The translations under genes and the position numbers were made by a program. The notes under the pieces were generated by a model. The model was not told the DNA's origin. It saw nothing but the letters and a program-made list of their open reading frames with translations, and did not search any database. A DNA stretch of 64,000 nt from Camarhynchus parvulus (taxonomy: Eukaryota > Chordata > Aves > Passeriformes > Thraupidae): positions 70,557,689 through 70,621,688 of the forward strand of contig NC_044571.1 of assembly GCF_901933205.1 (NCBI RefSeq), read 5' to 3'. Shown here one piece after another: positions 50,771 through 61,077 of this stretch (position 1 is its first letter; each line of letters begins with the position of its first letter).

Positions 50771-53152
50771 TGACAAAAAGGAACCATTATTTGCAATGTA
50801 GCAAATGAACAACATTCAGGCAGTCATGATAAAATTGAAACTGCTCTGGGTCAGCTCTGCCCGTGTATGTTGACCCTTTGTACTGAAGACATGGAAAGTT
50901 CAGGAAGGCAACTGCCTTACTAAAGGCACTTTCTAGCCATTTATTTGGTTTTATTCTGAGATATACCACTCTAGTTCTTTTATATTTGGTATGGGCTGCT
51001 AATTACCACTTTCTCTCACTCTCTTGTGTACACTTCTCGTTCAAATGGCTTGTTATGGCAGCAACATCTCAGCTTCTTTTTCCCAGCAATGGCTAGAATG
51101 ACAACAACTGAAATGAGAGACATAGAATGGAGAGAGGGTCAGGATAAAGCACAAAGTGCTAAACTGTGGTGCAATTCCCATATGGAAATATCTCTTCACT
51201 TATAAGACAGTACAGTATAGATCTGGGCAAACTATTTGTGGCAAATCATTGGATATATTCTGCCTACACTGTTTTCAATTCTACCACCTCTAATTTCAAC
51301 TATCTAAATAAAGATTTGGAATTCTTTGACTTCTTCATTCAAACACTGTTTAATTCCATAAGCAGTTTTAGGGAAGCATTTCCTTTGTTCTCATTTCTTC
51401 AATAAGTGTTTGATGATGAAAATCCTAAGAGTTGCCTGACTGCATACTGAAATTGATTTATATGTTTATTTACTGGAAATGAAAAAAAAATTAAATATAA
51501 TTTAAAAGAAGATAATGGCCTTTTATGGGTATAAAAATTATTCCTTCTCCAGTGCTTACCATATCCTGGGCCAGAAAACTTTTATTGGTTAAACTTTTAG
51601 AATAGGAAGAGAAAGGAAGGATGTCAGTTACTGTGTTGTGCTACTCCTTTCACAGGATGACTCAATCTGGAAATATCACAGAACACAAATGGGACTGGCT
51701 ATACCTCTGTCAGTGCTTATGCCCCATACCTGAGGATTTCAGCTGAAGCTGTCAGAATTCTCCTTTGGCCTTAAATCCTCCTATTTTCTTGCAACAATCA
51801 GAAATACCTGAATACTTCTGTGCCTTTGGCTGATATAACTGGCCTGAGTCCTTTTAGCTCCACTGGCAGGAGTCAGGGGTGTAATACAGTGTTGGTCTGC
51901 ATGTGCAGGGTACAAAGTCCTCCCAGTGTGACAACACTTGTCTCCCAGAGCCGTGCTCTTGACAGAGGTGATGATCAATCAGTTCAGGGACAACCCAAAA
52001 TTTTGCTTTGGAGTTTTTGCCCGTATCCCTTGCAAGAAGATTTGCTGGGAAAGGCCTGGACATTTGTTGACCTCACAACCTAATTTGACAGAGGTAAAAC
52101 TGGAAGAGGGCACATTACAGTATTTGAATGTCACGGTTTGGCACTATGGTAAATCTGCCTTCAGGGACCCTCACATTTGATCAGAAATGCCATGGCCATC
52201 TGAAGCCAAGCTTTGATTTAACATAAACTCACTGCTCATTCAAATTTGTTCAAAACCACTGATGGATCTATTTTGTACTGTCAGGTTTTATGCACAATCA
52301 GGTACAATCTGTCTGTACATTTCTATTCTTATGCTTAGATCAAGGAACATCTGCCTCCCACAGCCATCATAAAGCCTCCATAGGAGGATGAAACCATTAC
52401 AGAGCTTAAACTCTCTCCTGTGTAGTGCATTTAATCTGCCTGAACTGCAGTCACCTTCTCAACTCTGATCAAATCCATTTTATACTGCTGGTGGTGCTTA
52501 GATACACCATCATGGAACCACAGCCTAAATGCAGCCATACAGAAAACTGGTGTCAAAACTGTGAAGTCACATCTCTGCTTGACCACATTTGTGTTCCCAA
52601 TCCACATAAACATGGATGTGACCTTTTAAAAATATTACACTCAAAATGTCTGTATTTGCCAGTTAACATCAGCGCTACCTTTAGTCATCCTTCACCGGCC
52701 TGATGACATATTAGGAAAGGAGGTTTTGTAAGATGAATCTGGGTAAGAAAAAGGAGGGAAAGAACAAATGTGAACTGAAATTTGTCAGTGGAGAAGACAA
52801 CTAGAAACCCAGTAAACTGCGAGTGGGAATTTCAAGTTCTTGTTGAACACAAAGAAGGGTTGCTTAGAGCTCTGTGGAGACTGGAAAATGTGATGGCACA
52901 GCACCAAAACAAAGAGGCATGTGTATGGGGGAAGTTTGGGATTTATCTTGTAGAAGTTTGGATTCTGATCAAAAAGAATAAACTTTATGTGAAATACTGA
53001 TTTGATGAGAATACATCATGAAATTATAGCGTAGCTATGCGTTTTGCCCGTGTGATTCAATTTCTGTTCCAGTGCAGCTGTTTAGCTCTTGGTAGTCATA
53101 GTAGTGCTGGGGTGTTATAACTCACTTAACTACTTTGTGTCTCATTTAACAG

Positions 53153-53236
53153 TACGAGAAGGTCTTCTTGCTATTACTGTTGCAAAACGAGCAGTTGCAA
53201 ACTTATTGCAGCACGTAGAAATCTTCTTCCGCAATG
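53153..53236 (+). other. Candidate 84-nt coding exon, 28 codons, phase 1 at both ends
   Basis: The acceptor TTTGTGTCTCATTTAACAG (AG at 53151-53152) precedes it and the donor AATG|GTAATT follows. In the preferred frame the first two bases complete a codon. The peptide then includes REGLLAITVAKRAVANLL followed by QHVEIFFRNG. It is a plausible amphipathic helix and needs one base from the next exon. A second frame is also open, with an unlikely Cys/Ser-rich reading, and the third has a stop. Five CpGs fall in the 84 nt, well above the local background, as in conserved coding sequence. Equal phases mean it could be a cassette. I could not assign the peptide to a family. It is the most protein-like of the plus-strand segments. 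Confidence 0.38.
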
Positions 53237-56200
53237 GTAATTCATTCCTCTTTATATAGTATCCATTGTCTTAGCACAATTAAAATCATCCTAAGTGCTT
53301 TACAAAATATAAAAAGACATGGTCCTGGCCTAAAGTGCTTTCTGCTTTAGCTCAGACATGACAGAAGACATGTGAGAAATGAGTGAGATGGTGCAGGGAT
53401 GAGTGAGACCCAGAGTTCCTCTAAAGAGAACACTCTGGTGTGATGTTTATATAGTCCAAGCATTAAATTGTGCCCATCCCCCCTCTCCTTTTTGAAGTTA
53501 GCATAACTTTTTTCAGAAGCAATTGTTGTATGACATTAACTGGCACTGCAAGAGTTCTGACTGATGACAGCTTCATTTTTTATTTTTGATAAGACCCTTG
53601 TGAGTCACATTACAACTTGAGGCATTAAAGAAATATGTATCAATTTATCTTAATATGTCATACTGTAAATCAGAGTGATTTACCTGCTGCTTTAGAAGAA
53701 CTTCAGAAACCCCTGCAGCAGGGACAGGCACCTCCAAATGCTTGGGGGTGGGCAGTTAAGAAAACACATATTGCATACATCCTTTAGCTCCCAATATGGC
53801 CATAAAATGCAGTAGAGATATTTCCTGAGCTGTACTCTGTTCAAGTTTCTTATAAGGCCATCAAATTCTAATCAGACTAGTAAAAACCCCAGTGGTCTTT
53901 GCAAAACTGGTCTCAACAGCAGGGAATGTTTAGTGGTGTCTTACTGCTGCATTGACGATAACAGCACTTCTCATAAAAATATTTCCTGGCAACACCTCCT
54001 CTCTGAGAACCAGACAGGAAACTGTAGCTTGAAAATCTTTATTTACAGCTGGGGAAAAGTAGTCCTTTGCCTTAGTGAGCTTCTGGCAGTTACTGAGGTT
54101 CCACAGTGCAATATTCATCTGCTTCCCAAGGAAACTGGCCAGATTATCCATGTGATTGTGATCATACTGTGCTGGTTCTGCTGCTGTTACTGATCCTGTG
54201 GGTTAGGAAATACAGGATACTGTATGGATTTCCTCATTCCCAAGATGGGAATGTGTCCTTCCTACTGGCCATGGGGTCTCTCTGTGATCAGAGAGAGGGG
54301 TGGAACTTCCTAAGACAGGTACTTTGGGTGCAGGGACAGAGGTGACAGACAGGCACATCTAACTCTCTTGGAAGAACTATGCCATTTGCTTCCTATCATG
54401 CCTTTAAGCATCCCTCCCTCTGTCATCTTTGACCAGGCAGTCTTGTCTGTCTCTGATTTAGATGTGATCAAATCAACATCCTAACACCCAGCAGTTTCCA
54501 AGGGAGGATTTCAGAGGGTTGTATTGATGGTGGCAGTGGGTATTCACTTAAAGCTAATAAAGAGAGGTTTACATCATACAGTGATCAGCAAGCAGCTCTG
54601 TAAGGGTGTTAGATTGGATCACTCTGGCAGTCATTATACTTCCTTTGGCTCTGGTTTCCAGCACCCAAGCTGAATAATGAGACTAACCAATGCAGGGGTC
54701 CAACACATTTGTCAAAATGCTCTCAAAGTCCCATTGTCTAACTCCATATGGAATTTAATTCATTAGTGGCTCTGAACATTACCCAGCAGCACACTGGCCT
54801 CCAATGGCCAGCCTCAGGCTTGGCTTGTGCCAGCTTTGCAGGCTCTGTCTCTCACAACCAGGTGGTGGAAGGGAATTGTAGGCAGTGCTGCACCTATGCA
54901 CGAATGAGGTGGAATTTTTTAGCAAATATTCTCCACTATAAACTCATTATGCTTGTTTTCCTTATTTCCCAGTCTAAAGTTGGGACATTTCACCTTTCTG
55001 TGAAATGACAATCTCTTGTCTCATTTCCAGGTTGAACTAAACTAAGGGGAGCTGTACACCTTCCACTAGAGCTGTGTGGGCCCTGTAGCAGGGAGGGGTT
55101 CTGCTGTTCCTGCTTACATGACACATCTTTCAGTAAAATGGTTCTGGGAAGAAAAAAGCTGTACTTGAAAGAGGGAACTTGAGTGAGTAGAAAGTTTTCC
55201 ATTTAAAGTTGGCAAATTGCTTGATAAAATGAGTGAAACAGTGAGCTGTGCATAACTCAGGGTGTAGAATATGTGGTGTGACAAACTTCTTGTGACCTCT
55301 TCTCTGTCTTGCCGCCCTTTGGGCAATAATATCACCAAGCTCTGGAAGAACACTGTAACTCCAGGTAAGCTCAAAGATAAGCTGAGAGGCTTTCGCCATT
55401 TAAACCTCTTTAGGATCCTAGTGCATTAACAGGAGATTTACATAGCGCAAAAGTTACATAAACTGTCCTTTACAGAAAAGTTCTCTTTCATTTGAATGCC
55501 AGAATTTTACTTCTCTCTGAAAGTGAAGGCATTGCATTGGCATTTAACCCTATGGCTGCTGCTTCCCTCTCCCAGGGCTCTGAAGCTGTGTTTTGGAAGA
55601 TCAATAATGTGTCTGTGTGTAGTCTGCAAGTTTGGCTTTGTTAAAGAGTGTTAAGGTATATAGAGTTTGATACTTTCTTTGGTTCAACATTAAACCAAGC
55701 ATTTCTTCACTATTTAAAGCTGCCATTTTGAGCTTTATGACTGTATTAGAAAGTAGCAGCCAGCTCAGCTCTTTGCAGGAGTTGTTTGCCTTCTACGAAC
55801 TCAGATTATCTGTTCCAGTAACACTCTATTACTGTACACCATTATAACCATTAACTAGTAACTCTTCAACACAATGAATCTCTGTATTCTGAAGAAACTA
55901 GAGCACTCAGTGGGTGCAGTGCCCATTACTCAAAGGATTTAGGACCAGGGTTTGTCCCTGAATTACAGAAAATATTAACCATCTGGAAACTAATCATGCA
56001 GCATTCTCTTTATTTACCGAGTCCTTGAAATATCCACTGATTTTTCGTAAGATATAAAAGATCTTTGCAATTTTCTCTCAGTGTTTTTCAAGAAAGTGGG
56101 TAAGTGGGCACTAATTACAGGCTTTAATGGCTGAAGAGTCTCATTAAAGAAGATCTATAAGGACCAACTGTCTGAGTTAGGAGACACAGTATTTTCACTT

Positions 56201-56652
56201 CTGGAGGAAGACTGTGAAGGTCTGTGTTTAGCCTTCTCTTACTAGACAGAGTCCTTGGTGTTTCTAAACTATGGGCCTGGCATGCTCTGCAGGTGGCCCA
56301 AAACCCCTGGTCCCTCCATCATCTTCATAGGGAGGCAGTGGATGCCATCTAATCATATTTTACCAGTGAAAGCAGTGTGATAGTTCAAGGCCTGGAGGGG
56401 CAATGATTTGTGTACGTTAGAGTTTTATCTCAACAAATATTCACTAGGCATACAGAGAATGGACCTTGATGCAAGAGTGGGAAAGATTCCAAGATTCCAG
56501 GTTAGTTATTGTCGAATATCAGATTTATATAGCAGAATGACATTTCTACCTGTAAGAAATATACCATTAATTTGTCCAGAAACTGAAGGACTGTCTGTCT
56601 GTCTCAAATGATGGATAGTCTGAGCTACTGTGTTTCTGGACCTACAAATGTT

Positions 56653-56688
56653 ACTAATGAACATTAGTCATGAGGGTGACTAATGTTC
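56653..56688. repeat. Nested inverted repeats built on ACTAATG
   Basis: A perfect 12-bp inverted repeat has GAACATTAGTCA (56659-56670) and TGACTAATGTTC (56677-56688) around a six-base loop. A second, overlapping hairpin pairs ACTAATG (56653-56659) with CATTAGT (56662-56668). The heptamer thus occurs three times in alternating orientation within 36 bp. The DNA could extrude as a cruciform, or three protein sites may be arranged here. No transcript evidence. Confidence 0.85.
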
Positions 56689-58437
56689 TTGTTTGTGCCA
56701 ATGTTTAGCCAGTCTGAAAAGATGTAGATTCAGTAAATGATCTCCAGACTTTGAGACTCTGCCCAGTTCTACACCCAAAGCTCACCAGCAAGAGGGAATC
56801 CTTTATGCCACTCTCAAGTAAGGAAATAATGGAGTGAAAGCATTAAAGTAATAAGACAAAAGCCTGGCTCTACCCAGGGTACAGAAAAATATTCAGCTGA
56901 TTTTGAAAGCTGGTCTCCTCCTCTCAGTTACATTGCATACACTGCAAGATAGCTCTTGCCTTAAATGGAGGAGACCATTTATAACATCCATAATTTAGAA
57001 AAATTCAGACATAAAGCATCATCTATAGTTCAGTAACATGACCTGAATCACTTGGAATTTCAGCTATAAATCTCAGAATCCAAGATTGCAGACTGAACTT
57101 TTCTGATGAATTTATTTTCCCCAATTAGAGATCTCATAGCTTATGTTGTGAGCAGTTCAGATTGTTCCACTCATTACGCTTTGTAATTTCGTCAGCAGAA
57201 CAATTTACTGTCCATGTGTACTGAATCTATAATGAATTATGGAAATTTGCTGTGAAAGCCTGACCTTTTCCAAAGTTTGTTTCATGGTTTCCCAGTACTG
57301 CTGTTCTCATACACTTCAATGGTCTAGGCAGAAAGAAGTAGTTTCAAATATTGTTAAAGAAGTTCACTTAAAAGTCTATCTAGACACATGAAAACTCATC
57401 CTTACAAAGATATTATTTCCTTCTGCCTAAAGCAATGCAAATATTACACTAAAAGAAAACTTTGGAGAACATAAGAGGCTACTCATTAGGTTTTCACCAA
57501 GGCAATTAGAGTTCTTGTAAACACAAAAACTGTTTAAAGTTGTCTGCTGGTCCGATATACACTGCACAGCATGTGGTCACCATTAATGTGGCTTTCAAAA
57601 ATCTCAGAAGTGTAGCTCTGTTTTCTCATATATCCTGAAAGATGGTTTTTATCTCAACAGTTGTATTAGTGCGATGCATTGGAAAGGTATTGTAAATTGA
57701 AAGATTAATTCTGAAGCAGATAATTAACTGGAAAGGGAATCCTCTGACATTAGCTTATACAGTCTCTGATGGGCACAGGGTTGAATGTCTCAGCTGAAAG
57801 GATACTGTGCTCTGGACATTTGTGATTTGATATATAGCCTTATAAATCGAGGGAGAAGCTTTCCAGGCTCTGGATCACTCTTCTGATACCTAATTCAATA
57901 TCAAGTCAAGCTGGATCCATTTCCTAAACAAAACCACTGGTATAGACAGATAACAAAGGAGCTTCTGTATTTTTTTTAGGCAAGAAAAAAGGGAGATTTA
58001 GTTCAGAAGCCTTGAGATAATGTCTAATGTTCAAAGAATCAGAATGGGTATGCAGATACATCCTCTTAAGATTATTATGACCACAGTATGTTAAATTTTT
58101 TATTATAGTATTCCTTGATTTACTGACAGCATGGTCAGACAAGAAGCACAGATCCAGCCTCTTAAGTTACATAGTAACTGCAATGCAATTTAAAATCCTT
58201 TGCTCTGAAACTGATTTTAGCATATATGTTTACAAGACTTCATAAGGGATTAGAAATTTATCTCTTGGCTATTCTCTTCTTCCAGATAAAGGGATGGTCT
58301 TCAGCTTTAAGATGCCCAGGTTGGACCATTTGTGCTTCTAAATCTGTCATGGGACATTTAGAAATCTGTGAAATCGGAACTTAATAAAGAAGCAGAAATT
58401 ACAGAGCTAGTAATGGGACAGGAGATGTAGAAATCTA

Positions 58438-58450
58438 CAGCGCCATCTGC
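58438..58450 (-). promoter_or_regulatory. CTCF-like core
   Basis: The minus strand reads GCAGATGGCGCTG, matching all ten positions of the CTCF core YAGRKGGCRS. The flanking CCAS part is absent. It is a weak single-site prediction. Confidence 0.2.
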
Positions 58451-58915
58451 ACTGAAGACCTTTGCTTTTTATAATGCAGCTGTGTCAGTACAACTCCTTG
58501 AGGTTAATGAACCATTCCCTGGTGCTGTTGTTAATCTACTAACCTACAAGAGTAGTTTGCAGCCTTGGAAGTCCTGTTTTGCTCCTAAGTAAAATCCATG
58601 TATATGAGAGATTTGCTAACACCACAAGTAGGCAAGAATGATGCTGTTTTGGTACAGGGGCCTGGGTCATTTCCTATCCTAAAACTTCCTGGTTTTAAAA
58701 CACATTTTGTGTTTTAAACTTACAACAATTGCCCGTTGAATAACGAAGAAGAAAGCAAAAGGGAACTCACCTAGTTTACTTACAGCATGACTTGATTTGA
58801 AGGCTAAACAAGCTATTGCTTGAATGTTACAATATTGCAATGAAATAAACCTATAAAATTGGGCAAGATTTGTATGCTTGTGCAGGGAGAGGGACAGATT
58901 CACTACTGCACTCAC

Positions 58916-58982
58916 CTCTTGCTTCAGAGTTGCAGACTGAATTGTGATGAACCACAGCAGAAACAGTATCGGGGGCAAAAAC
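58916..58982 (-). other. Splice-bounded 67-nt segment with leader-like frame (weak)
   Basis: On the minus strand an acceptor CATTTTTGCCCACAG precedes 67 nt, and a donor GAG|GTGAGTGC follows. One open frame gives a strongly hydrophobic run (PPILFLLWFITIQSA) and then TLKQE, resembling a signal peptide cut at a splice donor. A second frame is also open. There is no ATG in the hydrophobic frame, so a secreted-protein start is not supported. Confidence 0.12.
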
Positions 58983-60639
58983 CTGTGGGCAAAAATGCTG
59001 ACCTTTATAGCATTTGGTGCATTCTGCCAAATCTATGCATAGGGGTGTTTTAATATTTACGTATCATGGTAGTTTTATGTTCACAAAATACGCTCATAAT
59101 GGAGCTGCATTCTGTTAGATGTTATCTATGTAGATGTGAAGAGTTTCTGCCCTAAAGGATTTGTAAACCAATAATTCTAGTTCAGTTTAAACACAAGTTA
59201 TTTAGTAAGCAAAACCTTTGGAAGTCTGTTTCCTGCTTATATATTGTAGTGACTTCTATATTTTCAGATATGCTGGGAAAGGAGTTTCCTGAGCTCAAAC
59301 AAACTACTGACCAGCTTGTCTGATAGCTGCTCAATATATTTATTTCCCAGTGATCAAGGTTAATTTCACCTGGGGCTGGAAGTTCAGGAGCTTGGCAGGC
59401 TGGTGCTTGTGTTCCTGTTAGCAGAGCTCCTCTAGATCACAAAGGGAACTCTTGTGGAAGCCAGACTACATCATCATGTTTCACTCTTGCTATCCAAGCC
59501 AGCAGCAAATTCATTTAGTTTAGAGCCAAGAAAGATCTTGCCTATAGTGGGGAGTGAGAAATTGTTCTGTGAGTAATTTTAAATGGTCTTAGTGTCAGGA
59601 TTTTTTTTCTTTTCTTTTAAATCCCACGGTCTTGGTTTTTAGGAAATTCTTTTTGCTATTTGATCTAGTTTTTCCTTTACTGAGCTTTATAATTATGTCT
59701 ATACCAAAAACTACCTGGATATGAAATCCTAAAGCACCTTTTTCTGCAGTTTATTTTCAAACTACTTGAAAAAATAGATTTTTGAACAGATAATATTACT
59801 GACCCCTGAAACTATTAAAATCAGTACCAACGGCTCATGAATTGGTCCTTATCTTTGTCAAGAATATACTGCTAGGGTTTTTTTCTTATATGATCTTTAG
59901 AACTAGCTGACACCTAAATTATTAAATTGCAGCATAGATTGTATAGAAAAGTGTGGAAAACATTAGCAATGATCAAGGGACAACTTACTTGACTTCCAGT
60001 AAGAAGACATTTTGCTACTAGATATGTTCACACTCTATGCTAATGTACTTTGAGGGCTTACTGACTATTGCTTGCTTTGTAATGACCTAACATTATGTTT
60101 TATGAACTCCTGAAACAGAGATTTCCTTTAGCAAGACTTAGGGCCCATTACAGTAGAGGTATAGTTCTATGAAATCACAACATTCAAGTTTTCCACCAAA
60201 CTGGGGATGGCTCAGCTCCTGTCACAGAAATACAATTTGGCATACAAAGCTAAGCCAACTCTGCTTTCACCTGTCCTTAATGCAGTGGAATCGTGATATG
60301 TTGGATCAGTATTTGTGAATTGAAACTATCACTGTACGGTGGGTGATTTGAACCCATTGGGTTGGGAGTTGCTGCAGCCCATGGTGCAGCAGAATCCTTA
60401 AACATGTGACAGTGTTGTGTCTTTGGAATATTCCCCCTCAGGAAATGTTTGGATGCTTTTTGTGAACAGGTGCCCTGCAGGAGTTCTGGTTCCAGTGTTA
60501 CACCAAAGAATAAACACATATTTTCTTTTTGAGGTATTTTGATGCTTCTGCATTTGTTCTTTAATAAAGCTACAAAGGGTGGAGGAGACTGAAAACTAAA
60601 CAGACTGAGTATATAAACCTTTCTCTTTTGCCCCACTGT

Positions 60640-60913
60640 AAAAATACCAGTTTCAAATCAAGTTACAAATGGTCCTTTAAGACAGATTAATTCAAACCTC
60701 CTCTCTCAGCCCTATTAAACTGTCATCTTCCCCGGAGTGGGGATAGGCACAAATCAAACGCACGGATCACAATGACCCTGGTCATTGTGTGGGAGTTGAA
60801 AACCCATCTGATGAAGGGCTTGTGAATGACCTTTCGCTTTGTACCGGGCTGCATCCCACTCTCCAGTAAAATATCCATTTAATCCTTAATCTAGTGCAGG
60901 TGAAGTTGTTTAC
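60640..60913. promoter_or_regulatory. Motif-rich flank of the CpG island (possible enhancer)
   Basis: The stretch holds a perfect inverted repeat (60768-60789), two TAATCC/TAATCT homeodomain-type sites (60880-60892), and CGCACGG and TTTCGC CpGs in otherwise CpG-poor DNA. Such density next to a CpG island suggests a regulatory element. There is no direct proof in one sequence. Confidence 0.3.
60768..60789. promoter_or_regulatory. Perfect 10-bp inverted repeat, nuclear-receptor/SOX-like
   Basis: CACAATGACC, CT, GGTCATTGTG form a 10-bp palindrome with a two-base centre. Inside it TGACC and GGTCA are everted nuclear-receptor half-sites. The outer ACAAT and ATTGT are SOX-type cores facing each other. 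It lies about 125 bp before the CpG island. It could bind a dimeric factor. Motif inference only. Confidence 0.35.
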
Positions 60914-61077
60914 TCGCCCCGCGCTGCAGGTGGGAGCCCGGAATTCCCGGCAGGAGCGAGCCGTGCCCCGGGCAAGTCCCCCGGCTGCAGGGAGCGGGAG
61001 CGCCGCTGGAGGGCGAGCGGGGGAAGCGCTCCGCACCGGCACGGCCCGGGCGCTCCCCTGTTTTCCTGCTGCCCCCG
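60914..61077. promoter_or_regulatory. Compact CpG island
   Basis: I count 21 CpGs in 164 bp, with very high G+C, against a background of about one CpG per 100 bp. It contains CCCCGCG, GGAGCGCCGC and GGCACGGCCCGGGCGC. Islands of this density in vertebrates usually mark transcription starts or active regulatory elements. No TATA box or clear first exon with donor is certain: CTGCAG|GTGGGA at 60929 is a possible plus-strand donor. The open frames over it on both strands (78-89 codons) are probably products of low stop density in GC-rich DNA. Confidence 0.55.

Larger units (their letters stand above)
53237..60639. other. No defensible gene
   Basis: Apart from the inverted repeats at 56653, the CTCF-like core at 58438 and the weak minus segment at 58916, no structure is seen. 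A donor-like CCAG|GTAAGC at 55365 lacks a good acceptor close by. Confidence 0.5.

Noticed and set aside
50395..50808. 137-codon plus-strand frame
   Set aside because: The peptide has no recognisable family. The stretch is better explained as a CpG-rich non-coding element. Kept only as a regulatory candidate.
58916..58982. Signal-peptide-like start on the minus strand
   Set aside because: The hydrophobic frame starts at TTG and has no ATG, and a second frame is equally open. Kept only as a weak splice-bounded segment.
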